Shown here in pieces: positions 1 to 8,869 of a DNA stretch of 64,000 nt. Origin of the DNA: JBJMLO01 sp045805265. Its GTDB lineage: Bacteria; Actinomycetota; UBA4738; JACQTL01. Position numbers and translations under genes: made by a program. The stretch's first letter is position 1. Each line of letters starts with the position of its first letter. The stretch is taken from assembly GCA_045805265.1 (NCBI GenBank), contig JBJMLO010000018.1, positions 62,001 through 126,000 on the forward strand, written 5' to 3'. Under the pieces are notes generated by a model that ran no database searches, was not told where the DNA came from, and worked only from the letters and a program-made list of their open reading frames with translations.

Positions 1-1039
1 GGGAGATCGCGTCGATCGGCGTGGGGTCGACCCCACGGAGCGCGGCCAGGTACACGCTCACCGCGCTCCCCAGCATGAGCAGCGACATCAAGCACGACAG
101 CGGGGTGTCGCCCTCGGCCCGGACCTCGCGATGGAGCATCCCCGAGGACCGCGCCACGTCGACCGACACCGGGAACCGCGCCGCCACGTCCGGATGCTCC
201 AGGGGATGCCGGAGCGTCAGCAGGACGAACCGCTCGCCCGCGCCGGGCGACCACCCGACCACCTCGTTGTGGTCGAGCTCGGGCAGCACCCCGGCGAAGG
301 CCGGCACCTTCGCGTTCTCGTTGAGTTCGGTCCGCCACCTCGTCGCGGCCACCGCTCCGATGCCCTCGGCCCCCCAGACCACCGGGAACCGGTCCCCGAT
401 CGCGGCCGCCGCCGACTTCGCGGGGTTCCCCGACGCCGGCGACTCCGGGCCCAGCCGCTCCCCCAGCTCCTGGAGCACCCGGGCCACCCGCTCGACCTCC
501 ACGCCGAGCGACGGAATGACGCCCATCGCCTCCAGGGCCCCGAGGAGTCCGAACGCGAGGTGGCCGACCGCTGCGCGGGGCTGGAATCCGGCCCGGACCG
601 GGACCACCGCGACCCCTCGTTCGCGTGCGCGACGGCCGAGCTCGCCTCCGGAGGTCACGGCCACGACGCGGCACCCCCGTCCCGTGGCCACCTCGAAGCA
701 GGCCAGCGTCTCGGAGGTATCACCCGAGTACGACGACGCGACCACGAGCGTGTCCTTGCCGCAGAACTCTGGCAGCTCCGGCCCCTTGCTCACGACCGCC
801 GGCACCCCGAGCCGGCCCCGGTACAGGGCGTCCACCACGTCGCCCGCGACGCCCGAGCCGCCCATCCCGCACACGACCATGCCGGTGACTCCGTCGCCCG
901 ACGGCAGGTCGGCGGCCTCCCGGCCGGACCGGAACCCGTCCCGGCACTGCCCCGGGAGCCCGAGCACGGCGTCGAGCATCCCCGAGGGGTCGTTGGCCGC
1001 CAGCGCCCCGGCGTCGTCGAGGACCCGGTCCCCGCTCAC
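1..1039 (-). CDS. Bifunctional phosphoglucose/phosphomannose isomerase family protein (SIS domains), partial
   Basis: Translating the minus strand from a GTG at 1039 gives 346 codons with no stop before the window edge. The reading includes VCGMGGSGVAGD and VASSYSGDTSETL, the two sugar-phosphate-binding stretches of the SIS fold, and NHNE-type DHNEVVGW. It ends in RGVDPTPIDAIS, which lies very near the C-terminus in this family, so only a few residues are missing. Family enzymes interconvert glucose-6-P or mannose-6-P with fructose-6-P. The GTG overlaps the stop of the upstream Trm112-like gene (GTGA), so the two should be translationally coupled with manB. The role is probably to feed mannose-6-P to ManB for nucleotide-sugar synthesis. 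A bacterial SIS isomerase specific for either sugar cannot be excluded. Confidence 0.85.
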   Translation of the reverse strand, partial: MSGDRVLDDAGALAANDPSGMLDAVLGLPGQCRDGFRSGREAADLPSGDGVTGMVVCGMGGSGVAGDVVDALYRGRLGVPAVVSKGPELPEFCGKDTLVVASSYSGDTSETLACFEVATGRGCRVVAVTSGGELGRRARERGVAVVPVRAGFQPRAAVGHLAFGLLGALEAMGVIPSLGVEVERVARVLQELGERLGPESPASGNPAKSAAAAIGDRFPVVWGAEGIGAVAATRWRTELNENAKVPAFAGVLPELDHNEVVGWSPGAGERFVLLTLRHPLEHPDVAARFPVSVDVARSSGMLHREVRAEGDTPLSCLMSLLMLGSAVSVYLAALRGVDPTPIDAIS

Positions 1040-1209
1040 CCGGACGGCTTCTCGGCCTCGTCGATGAGCATCACCGGGATCCCGTCGCGGACGGGATACT
1101 TGTAGTGGCACGAGCGGCACTCGATCACCTGCGCCGCCTCGTCGTAGTCCACCTCGCCCCGGCAGTTCGGGCAGGCCAGGATGTCCAGCAGGTCCTTCTC
1201 CACGCTCAT
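1036..1209 (-). CDS. Trm112-like zinc-binding protein
   Basis: A 57-residue protein with two CxxC pairs (Cys13/Cys16 and Cys31/Cys34) and the family C-terminal signature YPVRDGIPVML. Trm112-type proteins are small zinc folds; in eukaryotes they activate methyltransferases, while bacterial ones are mostly uncharacterised. Its ATG overlaps the manB stop (ATGA) and its own stop overlaps the isomerase start (GTGA), so it sits inside a three-gene coupled operon. The same manB-Trm112-isomerase order is known from other Actinomycetota, which supports the call. Its client here is unknown. Confidence 0.85.
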   Translation of the reverse strand: MSVEKDLLDILACPNCRGEVDYDEAAQVIECRSCHYKYPVRDGIPVMLIDEAEKPSG

Positions 1210-2564
1210 GGCCCCGACTCCTTGTCCCGTATCAACGCGAGCACCTCCGCGGTCTTCTCCTCCAACAGCTCCGGCGTGCGGGCCTCGACGTTCAACCTGA
1301 GCAGGGGCTCGGTGTTCGACGGCCGGACGTTGAACCACCAGTCGTCGTACTGCACGGTGAGCCCGTCCAGCCGGTCCTGCCGTCCGCCGGCGTACCGCGA
1401 GGCCACCTTCTCGACCTTCCCCGCCTGGTCGTCGACCCGCGAGTTGATCTCGCCGGAGTCCTCGTACCGGCGAAACGGCGCGAGCAGCTTCGACAGCGGC
1501 AGGCCCGTCTTCGCCATCTCCCCCAGCACGACAACACCGGCGATCAGCCCGGAGTCCGCCCGGTAGTTGTCGCGGAAGTAGTAGTGCCCCGAGTGCTCGC
1601 CGCCGAAGATCGCCCCGGTCTCGGCCATGACCTGCTTGATGAACGAGTGCCCGACGCGGGTCCGGACCGGCGTGCCGCCGTGTTCCCTGATGACCTCGGG
1701 GACCACCCACGAGCAGATCAGGTTGTGGACGATCGTGCCGCCCGGCTCGCGCTCCAGCATGGCCTTGGCGACGAGCGCGGTGACCAGCGATCCGCTGACG
1801 CCCTCGGCTCGCTCGTCGACGAGGAACACGCGATCGGCGTCGCCGTCGAACGCCATCCCGACGTCGGCCCCCTGTTCCAGGACCGCCGTCCGCAGGTCGG
1901 CCTGGTTCTCCGGGTCGATCGGGTCGGCGGGGTGGTTGGGGAACGTCCCGTCGAGCTCCGGATAGAGCATCACGAGCCGCACGGGGAGCCGTTCCATGAC
2001 CGCGGGAACCACCAGCCCGCCCATGCCGTTCGCGGTGTCGGTGACCACGGAGAGCGGCGTCATCGCCTCGGCGTCGACGAACGTCAAAACGTGCTCCACG
2101 TACCGGTCGAGGAGGTCCCGGCGCTCCACGGAGCCGCGCGCCGCCGCTGGCGGGTACCGGTCGCGCTCGGCGAGGGCCCGGATCTCGCCGAGGCCGGTGT
2201 CCTCGCCGACCGGCGCCGCGCCGGCCCGGCAGAACTTGAGCCCGTTGTAGTTGGGCGGGTTGTGGCTGGCGGTGATCGAGACGGCCGGCACGTCGAGCGA
2301 ACCGGAGGCGAAGTAGACGAGGTCGGTGGAGGTCAACCCGAGGTCGATGACGTCGGCGCCCCGAGACGTCGCCCCCTCGGTGAACGCCTCGGCCAGCTCG
2401 GGGGACGAAAGCCGGCAGTCGCGGCCCACCGCGATGCGCGAGGCGTCGAGCCAGGCGGCGAACGCGGCGCCGACGCGCCGGGCCACGTCGGCATCCAGCT
2501 GGTCGGGGACGGTGCCGCGGACGTCGTACGCCTTGAAGATGGGGGCGAGGCTCGAGGTGGACAC
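1206..2564 (-). CDS. manB: Phosphomannomutase/phosphoglucomutase
   Basis: 452 residues from a GTG at 2564, the usual length for the alpha-D-phosphohexomutase superfamily. The four hallmark segments are present: the phosphoserine loop SITASHNPPNYNG (Ser100), the Mg-binding loop DGDADRVFLVD (239-248), the sugar loop GGEHSGHYYF and the C-terminal phosphate loop RPSNTEP. It interconverts mannose-6-P and mannose-1-P (and/or the glucose pair) in the cytosol, supplying GDP-mannose or other NDP-sugars. The frame is open further upstream to about 2678, but that stretch does not look like the family; homology begins at APIFKAYDVRG and an AGGA lies about 11 bases before the chosen GTG. First gene of the coupled manB-Trm112-isomerase operon. 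Confidence 0.93.
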   Translation of the reverse strand: MSTSSLAPIFKAYDVRGTVPDQLDADVARRVGAAFAAWLDASRIAVGRDCRLSSPELAEAFTEGATSRGADVIDLGLTSTDLVYFASGSLDVPAVSITASHNPPNYNGLKFCRAGAAPVGEDTGLGEIRALAERDRYPPAAARGSVERRDLLDRYVEHVLTFVDAEAMTPLSVVTDTANGMGGLVVPAVMERLPVRLVMLYPELDGTFPNHPADPIDPENQADLRTAVLEQGADVGMAFDGDADRVFLVDERAEGVSGSLVTALVAKAMLEREPGGTIVHNLICSWVVPEVIREHGGTPVRTRVGHSFIKQVMAETGAIFGGEHSGHYYFRDNYRADSGLIAGVVVLGEMAKTGLPLSKLLAPFRRYEDSGEINSRVDDQAGKVEKVASRYAGGRQDRLDGLTVQYDDWWFNVRPSNTEPLLRLNVEARTPELLEEKTAEVLALIRDKESGP

Positions 2565-2611
2565 GACGGAGTCGCATCCTACATGCCGGTCCCGCAGGCG
2601 ACGCCGGTCGG

Positions 2612-2800
2612 TTAGCGGATGCCGACCGTCCCGATCACCGACGTCAATGGGACCGCTTCGCCGTCCTTGACCCACCACTTGGCCTCACACTCGTGGCAGG
2701 TGCTGAACTGCAGCTCGGTTCCGCTGACGGACATGGTGATCGAGATGAGGTCACCGTCGCGACACGCCGGACACTTCGGGTGGTGATGGCTAGGGGCCAT
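2612..2800 (-). CDS. Small zinc-ribbon protein, unknown function
   Basis: 62 residues with CPAC (Cys10/Cys13) and CHEC (Cys35/Cys38) pairs, a typical treble-clef or rubredoxin-like zinc ribbon, plus an N-terminal His-rich SHHH. The segment between them is predicted to be beta strand (TMSVSGTELQFSTC), followed by AKWWVKDG. I do not recognise a named family. It lies 48 bases upstream of manB on the same strand; related actinobacterial loci also carry a small Cys-rich protein near manB, although the sequence here does not obviously match DUF3499. Start is the only ATG before the first Cys pair. Confidence 0.7.
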   Translation of the reverse strand: MAPSHHHPKCPACRDGDLISITMSVSGTELQFSTCHECEAKWWVKDGEAVPLTSVIGTVGIR

Positions 2801-2932
2801 GATGGAGTAATCCTCGGCCGAATGGGCACCCCGGCTGCATAGCCCAAGGTGACCATTTCCTCGTCCCCCATCCGTCGCCGTGGGCAGTCGGACGATGGTC
2901 CCATGCCGCCCCCGTGCGGGGGAGGCCGAATG

Positions 2933-4051
2933 CTAGCCGGCGGCGCCCGGGTCCGGCGTGTCGCCCCACGGGGGGGCCCCGACGACGAACACGGGGGTTC
3001 CGATCGGGACCAGCGGGTACAGCGCCTCGGAGTCCGAGATGTGCATCCGGATGCAGCCGTGCGAGGCCCACGTCCCGATCGAGGAGTCCTCGGGGGTGCC
3101 GTGGATCCTGATGCCCGACGCGTCCAGGTACAGCGCGCGGGTGCCGAGGGGGTTGCCCGGGCCGGGCCCGATCTCCGCCGGCTCGCCCGCCGCCCAGCAC
3201 CCCGGCTGGCCGAGGCACGGATTGTGCCACGTCGGGTTCTCGACCTTGTTGACGACGCTCCACTCGCCGGGCGGCGTCTCGAACCCCTGCCGCGCCGTGG
3301 CCACCGGGTAGGTCCGCTCGACCTTGAAGCCGTCGTACAGCGACAGCCGGTTGGACGTCCGGCTGACCACGATGAGCTTGCCCACCTGGTCATCGGGGAC
3401 CTTGGGCGCGATGGTCTTCGTCTCGAACTTCACCGAGCCGCCGCCACGCTCCACGGCGCGCTTCAGCTGCGCCCGGGCCACCCAGTACTCGAGGGCCACG
3501 CCGGAGTGTGCGTGGCGCATGGCCACCTTGCCGTCCTCGAGCGCGTAGCCGGCGTCCGTCGGAGGCCGGGCCACCTGCTTCGCCACCTGGTTCACGAAAC
3601 TGACGAGGGGCGCGGGGTCGAGGGTGGTCCCCACCGAGAACGAGCGGTGGACCTTGGCGTGCGTCAGCCGGTGGTACACCCGCGACACCCAGGAGTAATC
3701 GTCGTTGAGCGCCAGGGCTCGGTCGATCACCGGAGCCACGTCGGCCGCGACGCCGAGCTGGCCGATCGCGAGGTCCCAGGTCCGCTTGCCGGCGGTGACG
3801 TGCACCTTCGCGTCCAGCTCGTGCCGCACGGCCTTCGAGACCGCGGCGACAGCCTCGGACCGGGTCATGTTCGACACGTCCACGCCCTCGATGGACACAC
3901 CGGGCAGGATCCGGCCGGCGCGGGCGTGTTCGTAGCCGAGGGCCGCGAACGCCGAGGTGGCGCCCCCCGCCGCGAGCAGCGCGAAGACGACGAGCAGGAC
4001 GACCGGCGCCTTCCCGGCGAACCGCCGCTTCACGTGACGACCGCTACTCAC
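2933..4051 (-). CDS. L,D-transpeptidase (YkuD) with peptidoglycan-binding-like N-domain
   Basis: 372 residues from GTG 4051. A membrane anchor or signal segment (about 15-36, VVLLVVFALLAAGGATSAFA) is followed by a region resembling PG_binding_4/YoaR-type domains (about 55-235) and a C-terminal YkuD domain (about 245-365). The catalytic signature is intact: HGTPEDSSIG then SHGCIRM, with nucleophile Cys333. Enzymes of this type make 3-3 crosslinks in peptidoglycan or attach proteins, outside the membrane. A GAGAGGG lies just upstream of the start and a consensus TATAAT 42-47 bases upstream. It has no coupled partner; the flanking gaps are 132 and 109 bases. Confidence 0.9.
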   Translation of the reverse strand: MSSGRHVKRRFAGKAPVVLLVVFALLAAGGATSAFAALGYEHARAGRILPGVSIEGVDVSNMTRSEAVAAVSKAVRHELDAKVHVTAGKRTWDLAIGQLGVAADVAPVIDRALALNDDYSWVSRVYHRLTHAKVHRSFSVGTTLDPAPLVSFVNQVAKQVARPPTDAGYALEDGKVAMRHAHSGVALEYWVARAQLKRAVERGGGSVKFETKTIAPKVPDDQVGKLIVVSRTSNRLSLYDGFKVERTYPVATARQGFETPPGEWSVVNKVENPTWHNPCLGQPGCWAAGEPAEIGPGPGNPLGTRALYLDASGIRIHGTPEDSSIGTWASHGCIRMHISDSEALYPLVPIGTPVFVVGAPPWGDTPDPGAAG

Positions 4052-4092
4052 CCTGACCCTCTCGATCCCGGACCGGACGGCCCGGATCGCTG

Positions 4093-4098
4093 ATTATA
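4093..4098 (-). promoter_or_regulatory. -10 promoter element upstream of the L,D-transpeptidase gene
   Basis: On the minus strand this reads TATAAT, an exact match to the sigma-70/SigA -10 consensus, within a locally AT-rich stretch of an otherwise very GC-rich sequence. It is 42 bases upstream of the GTG at 4051. No good TTGACA-like -35 is seen at a 16-19 base spacing, which is common for actinobacterial promoters. Confidence 0.5.
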
Positions 4099-4160
4099 TG
4101 GAACACGCACCCCGATCCATACCCTCAATATCGGCATCTTTGGCGAAAACCCGTCTCCGC

Positions 4161-5633
4161 CTACCGCGGAACCCACTGCGGCGGAATGGGGACGCCGGCC
4201 GAGGCGGCATATCCGGCCCCGGTGCGCTGAGTGGACGTCTCGACCGCCAGGAAGGTTCCACTCGGCGCCGTCGCGACGACCGAGGCCTGGGCGTCCGTGG
4301 AGCCCAGGGGCGCCGCGACCGAGGAATCGGGGGGGACGGTTACCACGCTCGTCGACGGCTGGCCACCCAGCACGGTGAGCGTGACGGTCACCGGCCGGGT
4401 CCCCGGGTTGGCCAGCGCGATCTGCACTGAGTCCGACGCCGACCCGGCCGGGGAGGTGAGCAGCCACGCGGGCGCGGGGGCGAGCGCGGGCGTGGCCCCC
4501 TGGTCGCCCCGGAGCCCGAGCGTGCGGCGGGCGGCGGCGACCGCGGCACCCTGATCCGGAACCAGCGAGACCGCACCGGGCCCCGTGGCCGTGAGCGTCT
4601 CCGTGCGGGAGGCGTCCGGCCCGACGCGCTGCCCCTTCGGCAGCGCCAGGTGCCGGCCGTCGTGGGACAGGAAGTCGACCCCGTACGAGATCCCGTGGTG
4701 CGCGGGGTTGAGGAACGGGATCTCGGTTCCCCCCGCGTCCCCGGCCGACGGGATCACCGGGTCGGTGATGGTCTGCTGCACCCCGATCGCGGATCGGATC
4801 CCGCCCTCGTCCACGATCCCGAGTGAGGCCGCCGCCACCCTGCCGATCGAGGCCTGGATGACCGCGGCGACCGTCTGCTCACCCAGCGCCTCGTGGTTCA
4901 CGTGGACGGCCATGCTGGAACCCGCCGGCAGCGACAGGTCGCCCGCGTCCACCTCGCGACCCTCCGCCACGAGCCGGAGGCGGAACACGGCCTCGGTCCC
5001 GAACGGGTTCATGACGACCACGTAGTCCTCCTGGCCCTGGGTGGTGGTCCCGTCCGGGAGGTACCACGTCCGGCCCGCCGCGTTCGCGCAGGACTCGGCG
5101 GCAACCCCCTGCTCGACGGCCGTCCCGGACGGGCTCCCGCTCTCGCCCCCACCCCCGCCGGCCGACCGGCTGGGCGAGGGGGACGGGGAGGGCGACATGC
5201 TGGGCGAGGCGGTGGGTCCGCCGGTCGGCGCGCCGGCCGTGGTCACCCATCCCGCAGCCACCCACCCGCCGAAGTACTCCACCTCCGTGGCCGCCTCCCG
5301 GGACCCGGACGCGACGTCGACGGCGACCCGGCCGCGCGGCGGGACGGTCAGGACCTGCGCCGGCGTGGTCCCCCGATGCGACATCGAGCGCACCCGGATC
5401 GAGACTGGGGTGTCGCCCGGGTTCGTGACCGCGACGAACCCCCGCCACCCCACTCCTCCGCCGTGTGGGCAGTACCAGGCCCCGGAAGGCGCGTCGTCGG
5501 GCCCGGCCACCGACCGGGAGCCGGCGAGCGCCCGAGCCGGGTGGAGCCCGACCCGCTGGTCCAGGAACCACGCGCCGCCTACGACCAGCCCCAGGAGGAC
5601 GACGAGCGAGAGGAAAGCGCCGCGGGACCTCAT
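4161..5633 (-). CDS. Secreted/membrane-anchored DUF5719-like protein
   Basis: 490 residues starting at the ATG that overlaps the stop of the upstream glycosyltransferase (ATGA). One N-terminal membrane segment (about 5-23) precedes an extracytoplasmic region of beta-rich repeats with recurring motifs (AVTNPGDTPVSIRVRS, VVMNPFGTEAVFRLRL, ALANPGTRPVTVTLTV). A low-complexity Pro/Ser then Gly linker (about residues 135-170) separates the first repeat from the rest. Position and repeat pattern match the DUF5719 proteins found beside the large glycosyltransferase near whiB in other Actinomycetota. Function is unknown; coupling suggests it works with the glycosyltransferase at the cell surface. Confidence 0.75.
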   Translation of the reverse strand: MRSRGAFLSLVVLLGLVVGGAWFLDQRVGLHPARALAGSRSVAGPDDAPSGAWYCPHGGGVGWRGFVAVTNPGDTPVSIRVRSMSHRGTTPAQVLTVPPRGRVAVDVASGSREAATEVEYFGGWVAAGWVTTAGAPTGGPTASPSMSPSPSPSPSRSAGGGGGESGSPSGTAVEQGVAAESCANAAGRTWYLPDGTTTQGQEDYVVVMNPFGTEAVFRLRLVAEGREVDAGDLSLPAGSSMAVHVNHEALGEQTVAAVIQASIGRVAAASLGIVDEGGIRSAIGVQQTITDPVIPSAGDAGGTEIPFLNPAHHGISYGVDFLSHDGRHLALPKGQRVGPDASRTETLTATGPGAVSLVPDQGAAVAAARRTLGLRGDQGATPALAPAPAWLLTSPAGSASDSVQIALANPGTRPVTVTLTVLGGQPSTSVVTVPPDSSVAAPLGSTDAQASVVATAPSGTFLAVETSTQRTGAGYAASAGVPIPPQWVPR

Positions 5634-8600
5634 CGGCGAGCCGGCTTCCTGGTGATCCACAGCGCAGCGAGCCACAGCACGGCCAGCACCGCCACCTCGA
5701 GGTCCCGCACCCACTGCCGGCCGTACGTGACCGAGACGGCCCCCGCGGGGGCCCGGAACGCCGTCCCCCAGCCGAACGCCCGGGTGGGCGGCACCGTCCG
5801 GCCGGCGGCACGAAGCCGCCATCCGGAGTCGAACTGGCTCGCGAGGAGGACCGACCCGCCCCCCGACGACCCCCCGTAGCCGCCCGGGGCCGCCCGGAGG
5901 GCCGACCCATCGAACGCCGGAAGCGACGCGACGGGCAGCAGTCCCGCACCGGCGGCCGCATCCACGAACTCCGGCTGGCCGGTCTCGGCCGCCTCGGGCA
6001 ACGCCCGTTCGTTGCGGTAGATCACCAGGCCGCCGGCGGGGATCAGGTCGAGGTCGACCTGGGCGTCCAGGCGGAGGCCGACCTCCTCCGGCAGGTCGCC
6101 GGGCTCGGCGACCACGTAGGCGACACCGAGCAACCCGAGCAAGGCGCCGCCGTGGGTGGTGTTCCCGGTGAGGATCTGCGACAGCGACCGCTCGAGGTAC
6201 CGGTAGCCATCGCCGGCGGCGCCCCGGCCCGCGTCGAGCATGGTCGTCCCGGCGCGTCCGGTGAGCCCGTACCGGATGCTCGAGCCGGCGGCCGAGGCCT
6301 CCGCCACCGGGTCCCCGCCGGGTGGCGGGAATGGGTCGCCCCGCCGGGCGCCCAGCCACAGCACGCGGAACCCCGGTCCCGCGGGGGGCTGCGCGGAGGC
6401 CACCAGCGGCCACGAGGGAGGTTGCTTGTCCACGCCGACGGCCCACCCGCCGATCCCTGCCGCCAGGGCCTGCAGCCCCAGTCCCGCGGCGACGAGCCCG
6501 GCGACCCCGATTCCCGCCAGGTGGCGGTAGCCGAACGACCGCCTGCCCATCTGCACGACCGTGGCCATCCCGAGCCCGATCAGCGCGCAGTCCGCGAGCG
6601 CGGCGGCGGCGACGTAGGCCACCGGGTTCGACAGCGGCGCCGGGAGGTATCCGGCCGCGGACAGCCATGCCAGGACCACGCCGCCCAGCGACGCGACGGC
6701 CAGGCGTACGGCGGTCCGCCGGCCGTGCCCGTCCACCAGCGTGAACGAGACGAGCGCGGCGATCGGGACGAACCAGGCGATCGACCACGACCCGGGGGCC
6801 GAGCCGGGGGACAGTCGGAGCAATGCGGCGACGTCCGGCCTGCCGATGGTCGAGTGCAGCGACGCCCCGTGCTCCCCGATCGCGGCGAGCACGACGGGGA
6901 ACCCCAGCGCGCCGGCCGCCGCCACCGCGCCCAGGACCAGCCCGAGCCCCCGCACCTCGCCCCGGCGGCTGGGCGTGACCAGCCACGCGACCACGAGCAC
7001 GGCGAGGGCCAGCGCGACACCGGGGAAGAACGAGGCCGCGACCGCGAGGATCAGCCCCGCCTCCACGGCGTGGCGGACAGGCCGGCCCGGACGGTGCCCC
7101 GAGAACCCGCGTTCCAGGCGGTCCAGCAGGGCCGGGAGCGCGGCCAGGGCGACGAGCGTCGAGATCCGCCCCTGCGAGAACGCCCACAACACCACCGCCG
7201 ACAGCCCGAAGCAGGCCGCGGCCACCACGGCGGGGACCCGCTCGTTCGTCCGGCGCAGCACCATCCGGTACATCGACAACCCGGCCAGCGGAGGGAGCCC
7301 GATCAGCAGGGCCTTCTGCGCGACGGCGGTCCCGACGAACGGCACTGCCGACAGCACCCCGAGCATGCCGAGGGCGGGGCTCCCCGGGTCGGTCCCGCCG
7401 AGTCCCGTGGTCCGCACGCCGGAGACCAGCTCCCGGAAGAACCCGGAGGGGGTCCCGGGGAACGCCGGCAGCGCCCCGCCGGCGAGCACCGCGTGCCCCC
7501 ACAGGTGCCGGTCGGCGAGGATCGCCAGCGTCGCGACGGCCACCCAGGCCGTGGCCACCGGATGGGCCCGGGCGAGCGACAGCGTGCGCGCCCCGAGGGT
7601 GGGGAGCACCAGCTCGTCCTCCTCGTCGACGGGGCGCTCCTCCTCCTGGACCTCCAGGTCCCCCTTCCGGAAGAGCCGGCCCGCGGTGTCGGCCCACCGG
7701 CGCATCCGGAGGGCTGCCGGGGCCATGTATCGGCGGACCGCGCGGTCGGGAACGGATCGCACGGCCTGGGCCCGGATGCGCCGCCGGATCGTGCCCGGCA
7801 GGTGGACCAGGTTCCACGTCCACGCCGTAACGATCTGCCAGGCCTCCTCGAACCGCCGGCCGGCGATCCACACGACGGCCTTGGCGAACGACTGGACCGC
7901 GTACAGCGGGAAGATCCACACCAGGGTCAGCAGGCCGTAGTTCTTGAGCATCGCGGCCAGGCTGGCCCGCTCGGCGTACAGGCGCCGGCGATCGCGCCGG
8001 CCGGCGCCCCTACGCTCCCCCCGGACCGTCGCGCCCCGGTGGCGGGCCCGGGCCCGCGGCGACATCAGCACGCGGAACCCCGCGAGCCGAGCGCGCCAGC
8101 AGAAGTCGAGGTCCTCGTGGTACGGAGCGAGGCGCTCGTCGAGGGCCCCCACCCGCTTCCAGGCCGCCCGGGAGATCAGCATCGCGGCCGAGGACACGAA
8201 CAGGACCTCCCGGACCCGGTCGTACTGGCCGTGGTCGATCTCGTCCTCCTCGAGCGGGGTGTACGGATACCCGAACCCGTCGGTGGACTGCCCCACGTCG
8301 AGCAGGACCCGGGGGTCCTCCCAGTCGAGGACCTTGGGGCCGACGATGCCCACGCCGTCGATGCGCTCGGCGGCCTCGACCATGCGCGTGACGGCGTCCG
8401 GGTCGAGGGCCGTGTCGTCGTGCAGGACCAGCAGGTAGTCCGCCCGCTCTGCCGCGTCGACCCGCAGCCCGGCCTGGACGGCGGCCGGCAGGCGGACGTC
8501 GCGCCCCATCGAGATGACCCGGTCGGCGCCGAGCGACTGCTCCAGGAGCTCGCGGGAGCCGTCGGTGGAACCCGTGTCCACCCCGACGATCCCGAGGCGC

Positions 8601-8740
8601 GGATGGGTCTGTCGCGACACGGAGCGCAAGCAGTCCCGCAGCCACGGCAGCCCCTCGTGGGCCACCAGGACCACGAGGACACTCGGCTCCTTGCGGCGAG
8701 TCTCGGTCGAGTCTGGTTCGCGCTGCGACGTGGTGATCAT
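5630..8740 (-). CDS. Very large membrane glycosyltransferase (GT2 domain plus polytopic and extracytoplasmic region)
   Basis: 1036 residues. The N-terminal 250 residues form a GT2/GT-A catalytic domain: VLVVLVAHEGLPWLRDCL, the DTGSTDGS nucleotide-sugar loop, the metal site LHDDTALD and the acceptor-base motif EDLDFCWR. After a charged linker (about 340-370, EVQEEERPVDEEDE) come many hydrophobic segments (about 385-780), a soluble region that is probably external, and a final membrane segment at the C-terminus ending in ITRKPARR. GT2 with this C-terminal architecture is typical of actinobacterial envelope glycan synthesis. The stop overlaps the DUF5719-like start. The donor and acceptor sugars cannot be told from sequence. 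Confidence 0.88.
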   Translation of the reverse strand: MITTSQREPDSTETRRKEPSVLVVLVAHEGLPWLRDCLRSVSRQTHPRLGIVGVDTGSTDGSRELLEQSLGADRVISMGRDVRLPAAVQAGLRVDAAERADYLLVLHDDTALDPDAVTRMVEAAERIDGVGIVGPKVLDWEDPRVLLDVGQSTDGFGYPYTPLEEDEIDHGQYDRVREVLFVSSAAMLISRAAWKRVGALDERLAPYHEDLDFCWRARLAGFRVLMSPRARARHRGATVRGERRGAGRRDRRRLYAERASLAAMLKNYGLLTLVWIFPLYAVQSFAKAVVWIAGRRFEEAWQIVTAWTWNLVHLPGTIRRRIRAQAVRSVPDRAVRRYMAPAALRMRRWADTAGRLFRKGDLEVQEEERPVDEEDELVLPTLGARTLSLARAHPVATAWVAVATLAILADRHLWGHAVLAGGALPAFPGTPSGFFRELVSGVRTTGLGGTDPGSPALGMLGVLSAVPFVGTAVAQKALLIGLPPLAGLSMYRMVLRRTNERVPAVVAAACFGLSAVVLWAFSQGRISTLVALAALPALLDRLERGFSGHRPGRPVRHAVEAGLILAVAASFFPGVALALAVLVVAWLVTPSRRGEVRGLGLVLGAVAAAGALGFPVVLAAIGEHGASLHSTIGRPDVAALLRLSPGSAPGSWSIAWFVPIAALVSFTLVDGHGRRTAVRLAVASLGGVVLAWLSAAGYLPAPLSNPVAYVAAAALADCALIGLGMATVVQMGRRSFGYRHLAGIGVAGLVAAGLGLQALAAGIGGWAVGVDKQPPSWPLVASAQPPAGPGFRVLWLGARRGDPFPPPGGDPVAEASAAGSSIRYGLTGRAGTTMLDAGRGAAGDGYRYLERSLSQILTGNTTHGGALLGLLGVAYVVAEPGDLPEEVGLRLDAQVDLDLIPAGGLVIYRNERALPEAAETGQPEFVDAAAGAGLLPVASLPAFDGSALRAAPGGYGGSSGGGSVLLASQFDSGWRLRAAGRTVPPTRAFGWGTAFRAPAGAVSVTYGRQWVRDLEVAVLAVLWLAALWITRKPARR

Positions 8741-8821
8741 GGGTACGGCGCGCCGGCCGGCAGCGAGACTAGCACGGGGCCTCGCCGAGTCTGGGGAGCC
8801 GGGGCGCGCTGGTGGCCTGGA

Positions 8822-8855
8822 CGGAAGAAGGGGGGCTCGCGCCCCCCTTCTTCCG
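8822..8855. terminator. Strong hairpin, probable bidirectional terminator
   Basis: A perfect 14-base inverted repeat, CGGAAGAAGGGGGG and its complement, flanks a 6-base loop CTCGCG. It starts about 15 bases downstream of the stop of the H1-like gene (minus strand). There is no long U tract after either arm, as is usual for high-GC actinobacterial terminators, so termination is inferred from stem strength and position. Confidence 0.7.
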
Positions 8856-8869
8856 GATGCGATCCTCGG

